Position numbers and translations under genes: made by a program. The notes below the pieces were generated by a model, which was not told where the DNA came from, ran no database searches, and saw only the letters and a program-made list of their open reading frames with translations. Below, in pieces: positions 46,197 through 54,959 of a stretch of 64,000 nucleotides of DNA. The DNA comes from Roseivirga sp. E12 (lineage in GTDB: Bacteria > Bacteroidota > Bacteroidia > Cytophagales > Cyclobacteriaceae): the NCBI RefSeq assembly GCF_017592825.1, contig NZ_JAGFMD010000006.1, positions 230,294 to 294,293 on the forward strand, written 5' to 3'. Position 1 is the stretch's first letter; every line of letters begins with the position of its first letter.

Positions 46197-47549
46197 TTAA
46201 GTTCTTTTTTTCTTCATTCTGGCACCAGTTAGTGATTGTTGAGAAATGTCAATCTTGACCGGTACTTTGAATGATTGAAGAGTTTTTTTGCAATGTGATT
46301 TAATCAATTTTATCAAATCTCTTCTCTCAATATTTTGCTTGGTGGCAACCACTTTTGCCGAAACTATGTTGCCCATAATCACATTTTTCTCTCCAAAGAC
46401 AGTTACCTCTCCAACCTCGTCTAATTGTAATATTACATTTTCAACTTCCTGAGGATATACCTTTTCTCCGCCTACATTAATGATCTCTGATTTCCGGCCA
46501 AGTATTTTGTAGTACCCATCTTTCTCTAGTGCCATATCACCAGTTATGAAATACCCGTCATCAGTAAATGGGCTGGGAGCGTTTAAATAACCCAACATAG
46601 CCGAATCAGCCTTTATTTGTAAAATACCTTCAACAATTCTGAGGTCAAACCCTTCTCCACCTAGTTTAACCCATAAGGAATCGTCCTCCTTTGATTTTGA
46701 CCTAAGTACTCCTAATTCAATAAGGCCATAAGTCTGAAGGAACTTTACATCAGGAAAAACCAATTTCGCCTGTCTCAGCGTATGTTCGGGCATTGGTTCT
46801 GTTCCATAGGTAATGAGCTTAAGACTGCTTAAATCGAACGACTTGTATGCTTCACTTAGCAAAAGTAGATTGAGAAATGAGGGTGAAACCGGCAGTAATT
46901 CTACTTTATGTTCTTTAATAAATCCACATATGGCCTCAGGTCTTCGGTTCTCAATGGTTAAAACTATACCTCCATTGGACAACGTATAAAATAGTGTATT
47001 AAGCCCTCCCCAATGATCAAAAAGCAAGAAATTTATTGTTCTTAAGCACTTTCTCTGAGTTTTGAATTTGAACAGTAACTTGGAAAAATCGTGTAGTGCA
47101 GCCTTTGGTTCACCAGATGTACCTGAAGAAAACAACAAAAGTCCTGCTGTATCACTGCCTTTTAATTCCTGATAGAGTGGGTGGCTATCTCCTGTCTCGT
47201 CCAGGCGTTCACAGGTAAACTCATCTGTTACAGGATCAATAAATATGGAGTGTTGAACTCCTGCAATGGCAAGTTTGCTATCTTTTTCTTCCTGCCCTAT
47301 GGTCCTCATTAAGGGGACCACAATTGCATTTAATTCAATCAGGGTCAGCAAAATCGCAATACATCGAGGTGAATAATCTGCGATTAGTGCTACAACTTCT
47401 CCTGATGCAACGTTATTCGTGAGTATTGCTTCCTTTGTTTCCCGAATGAGATTACTTAACTCATTGTAGTTATAGTATTGATTTTGCCAAACAATGGCCG
47501 GCTCGTTTTCTTTTTCCTTGAACTTATTTAAAAGGAATTCAATTTTCAT
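46197..47549 (-). CDS. ANL-family acyl-adenylating ligase
   Basis: 450-residue AMP-forming synthetase, as for fatty acid or acyl-CoA/acyl-ACP ligases. LLFSSGTSGEPK (138-149) is the P-loop, TYGLIELG the adenylate-binding block and GRKSEIINVGGEKVYP the hinge. The C-terminal A10 motif, normally GK with a catalytic Lys, reads TGARMKKKRT, so that Lys appears replaced by Ala. This may reduce adenylation or the next Lys may take its place. Sits 10 bp after a FabH-like gene and near an acyl carrier protein, so it likely loads or unloads an acyl group for a sugar. Confidence 0.83.
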   Translation of the reverse strand: MKIEFLLNKFKEKENEPAIVWQNQYYNYNELSNLIRETKEAILTNNVASGEVVALIADYSPRCIAILLTLIELNAIVVPLMRTIGQEEKDSKLAIAGVQHSIFIDPVTDEFTCERLDETGDSHPLYQELKGSDTAGLLLFSSGTSGEPKAALHDFSKLLFKFKTQRKCLRTINFLLFDHWGGLNTLFYTLSNGGIVLTIENRRPEAICGFIKEHKVELLPVSPSFLNLLLLSEAYKSFDLSSLKLITYGTEPMPEHTLRQAKLVFPDVKFLQTYGLIELGVLRSKSKEDDSLWVKLGGEGFDLRIVEGILQIKADSAMLGYLNAPSPFTDDGYFITGDMALEKDGYYKILGRKSEIINVGGEKVYPQEVENVILQLDEVGEVTVFGEKNVIMGNIVSAKVVATKQNIERRDLIKLIKSHCKKTLQSFKVPVKIDISQQSLTGARMKKKRT

Positions 47550-47559
47550 TATTCTTTAC

Positions 47560-48564
47560 TTAATAGCGGAGAATTATGGAGCCCCATGAAAGGCCCACTC
47601 CAAATCCAGATATTAAAACAAGGTCCCCTCTTTCAAGTTTACCTCCATCTTCTGCATCTTTTATAAGAATTGGTATGGATGCAGAAACGGTGTTACCAAC
47701 ATATTTTAAGTTACTGTAAACTTTCGATTCTGGTAGTTTAAGTGCCTTAATTAAAGAATCCAATGTCAACTTACTGGCTTGATGGAATAGAAAAAGTTTG
47801 ATGTCGGAGGACGTAAGCTCATTCTTTTTCAATATTTCCTTTATCTGCCTAGGCACAGCTGTTGCTATGAATTTCCAAACATTGAAACCGTTCATGTGAA
47901 TATTTTCAAGGCTCCTGATGTTTCCACCAATCGTCTCCAGTTCCATGGAGGTTTCCTCTGATCTGGGTATTTTATGTCCACCAGCAGGAATAAAGAAAGA
48001 CTCATATTCATTACCACAAGAGGCGAGGACTGTGTCCATAACGGCATTAGTCTTTCCCTTGCTAATCAAACTTACTGCTGCGGCATCGCTGAACAGAACC
48101 CGGGTGGACCTGTCTTTCTCTCCCATATATTTTGAATAGGTATCGGCAGTAATCAAAAGCACCTTATTGGCAACACCAGTAGAAATTAGTCCATTGATAA
48201 TAGAAAGACCATATACATAACCCGAGCAAGCAAGGTTATAGTCAAAGGCCAGTACCTGATTGCATAAACCCAAATACTGCTGCATTAGAAAGGCGTTTGA
48301 AGGCATTATATGGTCCGGTGACTGTGTGCAAAAAACTATCCCGTCAACTTCATCTTTCAATGTGGGTTCTTTTTCAAATAGCTGGTCACATGCCCTTTTT
48401 GCCAAATCGAGGGCGGTTTCATCTTCGTTTGATACATGCCTGAGCATTACACCTGATTTGGCTGAAACCTTTTCAATGTCCCATTCAGGAAACTTGTCAG
48501 CTAAATCCTGGTTAGCGATTTTATTCGCAGGCAAATAGTACTCAATGTTATCAATCTTGATCAT
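47560..48564 (-). CDS. 3-oxoacyl-ACP synthase III (FabH-like)
   Basis: 334-residue thiolase-fold condensing enzyme with an intact C113-H261-N291 triad (LACSGYVYG, FHQASK, VGNTVS). It extends an acyl-CoA starter by one malonyl unit. Being inside a polysaccharide cluster with its own acyl carrier protein, ketoreductase and adenylating enzyme, it is probably not the housekeeping FabH. Starter could be acetyl-CoA, giving acetoacetyl-ACP. Overlaps the MBL-fold gene by 4 bp (ATGA). Confidence 0.9.
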   Translation of the reverse strand: MIKIDNIEYYLPANKIANQDLADKFPEWDIEKVSAKSGVMLRHVSNEDETALDLAKRACDQLFEKEPTLKDEVDGIVFCTQSPDHIMPSNAFLMQQYLGLCNQVLAFDYNLACSGYVYGLSIINGLISTGVANKVLLITADTYSKYMGEKDRSTRVLFSDAAAVSLISKGKTNAVMDTVLASCGNEYESFFIPAGGHKIPRSEETSMELETIGGNIRSLENIHMNGFNVWKFIATAVPRQIKEILKKNELTSSDIKLFLFHQASKLTLDSLIKALKLPESKVYSNLKYVGNTVSASIPILIKDAEDGGKLERGDLVLISGFGVGLSWGSIILRY

Positions 48565-49178
48565 AACTCTTTACTTTGATCTATTTCGCTCACCATGAAA
48601 GAATTACCGTGTCCAGGATGAATTCGACATCCATTGAACTCATTTATCAATTTTCTGATGGAATTTTTGGATGCTGTTGGATCACTTTCAGGAAGGTCTG
48701 TTCTCCCTTCTTCCTGTTCAAAAATCAAATCACCACAGATAAGGTCATTTCCTACTTTAAAAGAAACACTTCCATTGGTGTGTCCGGGTGCATGAATCAC
48801 CTCAATGGTCAACTCGCCTAATTCAAGGAGTGAGCAATTGTCCAAAAATTTATCGGTTTTCGGAATTTGGATAAAGACTTTACTACCCGACATCTTTCTA
48901 TAGAAATTGGCTTGTCTGAGAAGTCTTTTGTCTGCAGAATGCATGTAGAAAGGGATATCATAATAATTCATCAATGGACAAATCGCACCAATATGGTCGA
49001 AGTGACCATGTGTTATCAATATTGCTAGAGGCTTTCGTCCGGTCTGATCTATTTGTAACCTCAGGCGCTCATAGTCATCTCCCGGATCAACGATTACGAG
49101 ATCCTTGTCTCCATAGACGAGGTATGTATTTTCATCCCATTCACCAACGGTGATTTTTTCGATTTCAGTACTCATCAA
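48561..49178 (-). CDS. MBL-fold metallohydrolase
   Basis: 205 residues with the metal-binding HGHFDH (57-62), H133 in APGHT, D150 and H190 in HPGHG, as in glyoxalase II and related thioesterases. In this place, between a FabH-like enzyme and a ketoreductase, hydrolysis of an acyl-thioester (from ACP or CoA) is a sensible role; known glyoxalase II activity is equally possible. Overlaps both neighbours by 4 bp, which argues for co-translation with the acyl enzymes. Confidence 0.85.
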   Translation of the reverse strand: MMSTEIEKITVGEWDENTYLVYGDKDLVIVDPGDDYERLRLQIDQTGRKPLAILITHGHFDHIGAICPLMNYYDIPFYMHSADKRLLRQANFYRKMSGSKVFIQIPKTDKFLDNCSLLELGELTIEVIHAPGHTNGSVSFKVGNDLICGDLIFEQEEGRTDLPESDPTASKNSIRKLINEFNGCRIHPGHGNSFMVSEIDQSKEL

Positions 49179-49867
49179 ACCCCTCCCAGGTAAATAATTT
49201 GACCAGTAACTGCATTACTTTCTTGGCTTAACAAGAAGTCGATGGTATTACTGATGTCTTCAAACCGTCCAAATTCACTAACAGCATTTCTGCTCAGTAC
49301 TTCCTTCAATGCTTCTGGGTCTATTTGCTTGGACAGCTCTGTCTCAATGGCTGAAGGAGCTACAACATTGCAGGTAATTCCGAGGCGATGGACCTCTTTG
49401 GCCATTACCCTAGTAAAGGTGTTTATGGCTGCCTTAGAGGCTGAATAAATCGACTCCCCTTTCACTTCTAACTTCGAAGCCATGGAGCCTATATTAATTA
49501 TCCTGCCAAAGGTATTTTTTGACATCAACTTGACAGCCATTTTTGACATCAAGACTGTAGAAACAAAATTGACTTCCATGGTTCTTAACACAGAGTCTTT
49601 TGTCAAGGCATATACCGGAGAAAGTGTAAGGTTAACAGCTGCGTTGTTTATCAGCACATCCAATTGATTGTATTCTTTCCTAATGGATCGAAACATATTT
49701 TGAACCGCTGGTTCATCGGAAACATCCAATTGGATGTGCTGATAATTGTCCGCAGAAAATATCGAATCATTTCGGCTACAACCAATTACCTTATTACCTT
49801 TTGAGCAATAGTATTCCACTAAGTAGCGTCCTATTCCTCTGCTGGTCCCTGTAATTAAGACAACCAT
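49175..49867 (-). CDS. SDR-family oxidoreductase, FabG-like ketoreductase
   Basis: 230 residues. NAD(P) loop TGTSRGIG (6-13), NNAAV (74-78), and catalytic S128, Y141, K145 (YSASK) are all present. Closest in outline to 3-oxoacyl-ACP reductase; with FabH upstream it would turn a 3-ketoacyl-ACP into a 3-hydroxyacyl-ACP. No dehydratase or enoyl reductase is encoded nearby, so the cycle would stop at the hydroxyacyl stage. Directly follows the acyl carrier protein in transcription order (12 bp). Confidence 0.87.
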   Translation of the reverse strand: MVVLITGTSRGIGRYLVEYYCSKGNKVIGCSRNDSIFSADNYQHIQLDVSDEPAVQNMFRSIRKEYNQLDVLINNAAVNLTLSPVYALTKDSVLRTMEVNFVSTVLMSKMAVKLMSKNTFGRIINIGSMASKLEVKGESIYSASKAAINTFTRVMAKEVHRLGITCNVVAPSAIETELSKQIDPEALKEVLSRNAVSEFGRFEDISNTIDFLLSQESNAVTGQIIYLGGV

Positions 49868-49879
49868 TCTATGATTTCC

Positions 49880-50170
49880 TTACTTGCTAAGGAGTCTGAC
49901 AATGTAATCTGATAATGTATCAACCGTCTTGAATGGGCTATCGGTCATCGACATAGCATTTTCATCGGCCAGCGTTAAATAGACACCTTTTTCATCTTCT
50001 ATGAGTTCCTCTATTGCCGTGATGAGGTTTACAAGGCTCATAGAATCGAGCATGCTACCAGAACCAAAAAGAACAGCGGAGGCCTCTTTGGCTATTTTCT
50101 CGTCTTCTTCCAGGTCTTCGTTTAGCTCATCAATACATGAGTAAACAACCTTTAATGCAAATTCTTTCAT
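49880..50170 (-). CDS. Acyl carrier protein-like
   Basis: 96-residue small helical protein. The phosphopantetheine attachment Ser is probably S43 in GSMLDSMSL, with the following helix NLITAIEELI, as in acyl carrier proteins. The N-terminus is acidic (ELNEDLEEDEK), also typical. It lies between an acyltransferase-like gene (3 bp) and the SDR reductase, so it should be the private carrier for the neighbouring acyl enzymes. Confidence 0.85.
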   Translation of the reverse strand: MKEFALKVVYSCIDELNEDLEEDEKIAKEASAVLFGSGSMLDSMSLVNLITAIEELIEDEKGVYLTLADENAMSMTDSPFKTVDTLSDYIVRLLSK

Positions 50171-50173
50171 TTT

Positions 50174-50884
50174 TTAATTGATTTTGTTCTGCTCCCAAAT
50201 TTCCAGAATTTCTTCCTGGACTGGAACAGCACCTAGGTACTTAGATGGGTTACCAAATATAGTCATTCCAGGTTTTATTTTTCTGAAAACATTTGATGTC
50301 ATACCTATTTTGGCACATGGCCCAATCTCCACATTTTCTGCAATAGTAGTACTTGATCCAATAAATGCATAAGCTCCTATTTTCACACCAGTTGTCAGAG
50401 TGATATTCGAGCCGAGCATTGCCCCTTGCCCAATCAGATTTTCAACGGCAATGACGCAATTTGCAGAGATGATTACGAATGGTTTTAGCGTAGCAAAACT
50501 AAAAACAACAGATCCATAATGGATAATGCAGCCATTTCCAACGGAGGCTGTAGAAAACACCTTGGCCGAAGGGTGAATCAAAGTTTGAAATCGAGAAGAA
50601 TCTAATCTGAGTCTCTTTATAAGATTATGTCTTAAACTCAAGGTTTTGTGAGAACCTATGGCCATAACAAATTTCACATCAGTAGCATATTCTTCAACCT
50701 TTTCCAGAGGTCCAATGACCTTAACCCCATTGAATACCTCACCCCATAAGGACTCATTGTCATCTACTATCCCTACTATATTAAAATTCTCCCGGCCTGA
50801 CTGGTTGATGTCCAGAATTAGATCATAAACTTCCCAGTAGGCATAGCCTGATCCAATTATTACTAAGTTGGTTGTAGTCTTCAA
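50174..50884 (-). CDS. NeuD/PglD-like sugar O- or N-acyltransferase
   Basis: 236 residues. N-terminal Rossmann-like substrate domain (VIIGSGYAYWEVYDLI) then left-handed beta-helix hexapeptide repeats (from about residue 100) with the usual V/I-G-x-x-x-x pattern; H102 in LIHPSAKV and H117 in IIHYGSVV region are candidate catalytic His residues. Relatives use acetyl-CoA, and a few use other acyl donors. Its position directly next to the acyl carrier protein suggests the acyl group made there is its donor. TTG start overlapping the AsnB stop by 4 bp. Confidence 0.84.
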   Translation of the reverse strand: MKTTTNLVIIGSGYAYWEVYDLILDINQSGRENFNIVGIVDDNESLWGEVFNGVKVIGPLEKVEEYATDVKFVMAIGSHKTLSLRHNLIKRLRLDSSRFQTLIHPSAKVFSTASVGNGCIIHYGSVVFSFATLKPFVIISANCVIAVENLIGQGAMLGSNITLTTGVKIGAYAFIGSSTTIAENVEIGPCAKIGMTSNVFRKIKPGMTIFGNPSKYLGAVPVQEEILEIWEQNKIN

Positions 50885-52779
50885 ACTTTTTGATTGTCAA
50901 GGAATATTCTGCACCACCATTCAAAACTCATAAATGACCAAATGAGCAGCCTGTGATTGACTTTCTGGTGCATGTGCTCATCTATCATTTTCTTCATGTA
51001 ATCGGGATTGATGAATTCCGAGCTGACTGTTCTTTTATTTAGTAAAAGTTCTTTGACATACTCTGCATTTTCTCCTCTGTACCAACTCTCATCCGGAGCC
51101 GAAAAACCCTGTTTCTGACGATTAATTATCTTCTCAGGGATGAAGCCTTGCATCGCTTTTCGCAAGACATTCTTCCCGTCATTGTATGAGCGATAGGACA
51201 TTTTCTTTTTTGTCTCGGCTGTAGCATTCTCATCTATCCGCTCAATTTCGGCCTGTAGATTCCCCAATTTATACTTGACTGGTATCTTCATGGCAAAATC
51301 CACAAGGTCATTGTCCATAAACGGAAACCGCTCTTCAAGACCATTCGCCATGGAAAGTTTGTCCCCAACCATGAATAGCCCTGGTAAGAATGTCTTAATC
51401 TCAAAATAAAGAGAGTTTTGAATATGCTCTTCTGGGCTTGAATACTTTAGTTGTTCATTAAAAAGAAAAACATTCTCAAACGTCTTACGCGGTCGATCAA
51501 TATCAATCTGGCTCATAACAGAATTCTGAAACAAATCATTTTTTGATTTATCAGGTACCAATCGTTGCCAAAAATCATAGTACTGATGAAAAAACTGTTT
51601 TTGACTAATAGAATCAAATACTTTATAATAACGCCAAGGATAACCTCCATAAAGCTCATCTCCTCCAGTCCCTTGCAGGCAAACTTTGACAAATTTAGAA
51701 GCCAGGCGTGAGATGTAGTAATTAGGGTAGGACATACCGACTCTCAAATCTTCGAGGTGATAGACCACTTTTGGCAATGACCACCGAAGGTCACCTGCAT
51801 TCATTACCTGTTCATAATGCTCTGTTTTAAAGTAATTCGCCATGAGTTCTGCATCTCTTCTCTCATCATAGTTTGCTTCAACCCCAGTAACTTCACTCAT
51901 ATCAAAACCACATGTAAATGTGGATAAGCGCGGCACATGGGAAGAAGCTATGGCTGTGATTGACCCTGAATCCATCCCTCCGGATAAATAACTACCGACC
52001 GGAACATCAGAAACCATTTGTTTAGCAACGGATAATTTGAAGAGCCTCTCAGTTTCATCTTTCGCCTCCTCAAATGTCATTTTTTCATCCGGTTTGGTGA
52101 AGTCATAATCCCACCATGAATAGTGCTTAACATGTGTGGAATCTGAAGTGACCTTTACAGTGTTGGCCGGGGGTAGCAGCGTTACTCCTTCAAAAAGACT
52201 TTGGTAACTAAATAGGTTTTGAAATGTAAAATATTCGTTTAGAGCCGATACATTCAATCCTACTTTAAAATCTCTATGTGGGAAGAAGGATTTTATCTCC
52301 GATCCAAATAGCAGTGTCTTACCTCCAAACCAATAGTACAGAGGTTTGACGCCAAACCTGTCGCGAGATAAATACAGGGCTTTCTCTTCATTGTCCCAAG
52401 CGCCTACTGCAAACATTCCATTGAGACGCTCAAAAAACGAAGGCCCATATGCAGACAATCCCTCAACAATAACTTCTGTATCAGTTTTAGTATTAAACAG
52501 ATGGCCTTTGGCCTTAAGTTCTTCTCTTAAGGTTTGAAAGTTATAAATACATCCATTAAACGTAATCGTCCAACGTAAATTCTTTGACGTCATCGGTTGG
52601 GCCCCACGTTCGGATACATCAAGAATTGCCAACCTCCTATGTCCTAACCCAATATTTTCCTTAACAAAAACACCCTCACCATCAGGGCCTCTATGGGCAA
52701 GGCTATCAACCATTTTCTCAAGCTCTCCCTGAAACACTGGCTGCCGATTAAGATTGAATATTCCGGTTATACCGCACAT
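50881..52779 (-). CDS. Asparagine synthase-like glutamine amidotransferase (AsnB family)
   Basis: 632 residues from the ATG at 52779, where MCGITGIF places the N-terminal nucleophile Cys at position 2; the ten residues before it in the longer frame must be removed. The glutaminase domain has HRGPDGEG, and the synthase domain has the PP-loop YLSGGMDS (about 264-271). Known O-antigen relatives (WbpS type) convert a sugar uronate carboxyl to an amide. Sits between a DegT aminotransferase and the NeuD-like acyltransferase, so an amide of a uronic acid is more likely than cellular asparagine. Confidence 0.86.
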   Translation of the reverse strand: MCGITGIFNLNRQPVFQGELEKMVDSLAHRGPDGEGVFVKENIGLGHRRLAILDVSERGAQPMTSKNLRWTITFNGCIYNFQTLREELKAKGHLFNTKTDTEVIVEGLSAYGPSFFERLNGMFAVGAWDNEEKALYLSRDRFGVKPLYYWFGGKTLLFGSEIKSFFPHRDFKVGLNVSALNEYFTFQNLFSYQSLFEGVTLLPPANTVKVTSDSTHVKHYSWWDYDFTKPDEKMTFEEAKDETERLFKLSVAKQMVSDVPVGSYLSGGMDSGSITAIASSHVPRLSTFTCGFDMSEVTGVEANYDERRDAELMANYFKTEHYEQVMNAGDLRWSLPKVVYHLEDLRVGMSYPNYYISRLASKFVKVCLQGTGGDELYGGYPWRYYKVFDSISQKQFFHQYYDFWQRLVPDKSKNDLFQNSVMSQIDIDRPRKTFENVFLFNEQLKYSSPEEHIQNSLYFEIKTFLPGLFMVGDKLSMANGLEERFPFMDNDLVDFAMKIPVKYKLGNLQAEIERIDENATAETKKKMSYRSYNDGKNVLRKAMQGFIPEKIINRQKQGFSAPDESWYRGENAEYVKELLLNKRTVSSEFINPDYMKKMIDEHMHQKVNHRLLIWSFMSFEWWCRIFLDNQKV

Positions 52780-52790
52780 ATTAGGAGTTT

Positions 52791-53933
52791 TTAGATAGAC
52801 TTTAGGCACTCGACAACATACTGATAATCCTCAGCGCTCATCCTATTATGTAATGGGATCGCCATTGAACAGTTGTTGGCTAGCTCAGCACCAGGAAAAT
52901 CGGAGGCCTTGTGCCCGTACCTTTCCTTGTAAAAACCGAGCATATGCACTGCATGTGTACCGGGCCTTGTTGAAATACCCATGGACTGCAGTTTTTCCAT
53001 GATCTCATTTCTAGAATAAGGTGATTTTGACTCGTCAACCATGGTCACATAGGACTGCCAACCATGTTCAAAGTCAGCACCATAATCAGGTAATGTCAAC
53101 CAATCCAGCTCTTTCAATTCCTGATTATAGAAAACTGCCCATTTTCTTCTTTCCTCAATAAGGGTATCAAGTTTTTTAATCTGAACACATCCAACTGCCC
53201 CTTGCAAGTCTGTCATTCTGTAGTTGAACCCAATCATGTTGAAGTCGGGTAGTATATAAGGTTTAGGGCCATGGTGACGTTGTTCTTCCGAAACGGATGC
53301 ACCGTGGTTTCTTAGCATTCCGAGCTTCTCTCCGTGAACCGGATCATTGGTGGTGAGCATTCCGCCCTCACCCGTAGTTACGGATTTACGTGGGTGGAAG
53401 GAGAAACAGCCTATATCTCCTAGGCTTCCGGCTGGTTTGCCCCTAAGGCCTGCTCCTGAAGCACAGGCGGCATCCTCAACAATAGCAACGCCTGGCGCAA
53501 TTTCTCTGATTAGATCGACATCTGCGCAGAGTCCAAAGAGATGAACGGCCATGATGGCTTTGGTTTTACCTGTTATTTTTTTCTTTAAATCATTAGGATC
53601 AATATTGAAAGTCTTTGGGTCAATGTCGCAGAAAACTACTTTCGCTCCCTGATATAAAACCACATTGGCTGTAGAAACCCATGTAAAAGCTGGTACCACT
53701 ACTTCGTCACCTGGGCCTACTCCCAGGCTCACCAAGGCCAGATGAAGGGCCGTTGTAGCACTGGTTACAGCCAATGCATTATTTACCCGATGCCTTTCAG
53801 CAAATAGGTCTTCAAATTCTCTGACCTTTGGGCCGGCAGTTATCCAGCCAGTCATCAATGGCTCTTTTACGGCTTCCCATTCCTCTTCACCAGTAACTGG
53901 TAGGGAAATGGCTATGTTTCTTTTCTTTATCAT
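52791..53933 (-). CDS. DegT/DnrJ/EryC1/StrS-family aminotransferase (2)
   Basis: 380 residues from the ATG at 53933. This ATG overlaps the stop of the SDR gene by 4 bp (ATGA); the longer frame begins with TTG and would overlap by 37 bp. IVEDAACASGA (151-161) has the PLP Asp and SFHPRKSVTTGEGG (178-191) has the PLP Lys at 183. Catalyses amination of a keto sugar. Adjacent to an SDR that may generate that keto group, and to wlbA/wlbB genes. It might be the WlbC/WbpE-type transaminase of the 3-amino-uronate pathway, or serve another 4-keto sugar. Confidence 0.88.
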   Translation of the reverse strand: MIKKRNIAISLPVTGEEEWEAVKEPLMTGWITAGPKVREFEDLFAERHRVNNALAVTSATTALHLALVSLGVGPGDEVVVPAFTWVSTANVVLYQGAKVVFCDIDPKTFNIDPNDLKKKITGKTKAIMAVHLFGLCADVDLIREIAPGVAIVEDAACASGAGLRGKPAGSLGDIGCFSFHPRKSVTTGEGGMLTTNDPVHGEKLGMLRNHGASVSEEQRHHGPKPYILPDFNMIGFNYRMTDLQGAVGCVQIKKLDTLIEERRKWAVFYNQELKELDWLTLPDYGADFEHGWQSYVTMVDESKSPYSRNEIMEKLQSMGISTRPGTHAVHMLGFYKERYGHKASDFPGAELANNCSMAIPLHNRMSAEDYQYVVECLKSI

Positions 53934-54919
53934 CTCTTTTCGTCTACTCCAGTCTCGATTCTCCAATCAATCAGCTTCTGTAGCCCTTCTCGTAATTCAA
54001 AATGATATTTGAAGCCAATTTCTTTTTCAGCCTTAACTTTGGACCCAATACGGTTTTGAACGAGGGCTCTGGCGTCATCTTCAGAGTAGGGCTTGTAGAT
54101 CACCTTCAGGTCCGATTGTTTCAGGTCAAGAATAGTATCACAGAGTTCCTTTATAGAAGTTTGAATCTCTGTACCCACGTTATACATCCCGAATTCCTGA
54201 TCGCTTAAGAGTGCATCCACATTACATTTGGCAACATCTTCAACATAAATAAAATCATAAGCCTGACTTCCATCACCATTGATGATAGGTGATTCGTTGG
54301 CTTCTATTTTATTAAGCATGATCGGGACTACTCCTGTATACGCTGCGGTCTGGTCTTGATGAGGCCCATAAACATTCATGTACCTAAGGCCAATGACTGA
54401 CAAATTATACCGATCATTGAACGCGGTTGCCATGGCTTCACCGGCAATTTTTGAGGCACCATAGAAATTTTTATTGTTAAAGGGGTGCGACTCGGTCATG
54501 GGTAGCTCTACCGCATCGCCATATACCGAAGCAGATGATGACCAGATGAGTTTTTTTATGTTGTTGTTAACGCAGGCCTCCAGCACATTGAAAGTGCCCG
54601 CAATGTTTACATCAAATGCCGTTCTGGGGTAGTCTTTGCAATGCAACAACCACATTGCGGCAAGACTAATTACATAGTCTTTCCCTTTCATGGCTTCATT
54701 CAATATGTCTATTTCACGTATATCCCCTCCTATTGGAAAAAGAGAACATCGCGGGTCTTGTAGTGGCTCATCGAGATATTCTTTTTGACCACGAGCGAAA
54801 TTGTCGTAAACAACCACCTCGCCTACTTCGTGTTTAAGTAACTCTTTTACAACAAAACTTCCGATAAAACCAGCGCCTCCTATTACAAGGACTTTGGCAT
54901 CAATCAATTTAGAACTCAT
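53930..54919 (-). CDS. NAD-dependent sugar epimerase/dehydratase
   Basis: Extended SDR of 329 residues with NAD loop GGAGFIG (14-20), SSSASVYGD (127-135) and intact catalytic Y153/K157 in NFYGASK. LRYMNVYGPHQDQTAAYTGVVP is common in nucleotide-sugar 4-epimerases and 4,6-dehydratase-like enzymes. It is directly upstream of the DegT aminotransferase (ATGA overlap), a gene order usual for making amino sugars. Substrate cannot be chosen; UDP-GlcNAc derivatives fit the setting. Confidence 0.8.
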   Translation of the reverse strand: MSSKLIDAKVLVIGGAGFIGSFVVKELLKHEVGEVVVYDNFARGQKEYLDEPLQDPRCSLFPIGGDIREIDILNEAMKGKDYVISLAAMWLLHCKDYPRTAFDVNIAGTFNVLEACVNNNIKKLIWSSSASVYGDAVELPMTESHPFNNKNFYGASKIAGEAMATAFNDRYNLSVIGLRYMNVYGPHQDQTAAYTGVVPIMLNKIEANESPIINGDGSQAYDFIYVEDVAKCNVDALLSDQEFGMYNVGTEIQTSIKELCDTILDLKQSDLKVIYKPYSEDDARALVQNRIGSKVKAEKEIGFKYHFELREGLQKLIDWRIETGVDEKR

Positions 54920-54959
54920 AGTATATTTTGGGTTAAAAAAACAGGTACGAGATAAAAGC

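Noticed and set aside
47560..50170. FabH, FabG and ACP as the housekeeping fatty-acid cluster
   Set aside because: No fabD, fabF, fabZ, plsX or rpmF; neighbours are sugar-modifying genes.
52779..52809. Longer AsnB N-terminus
   Set aside because: The catalytic Cys must be residue 2 after the initiator Met; this fixes the start at 52779.
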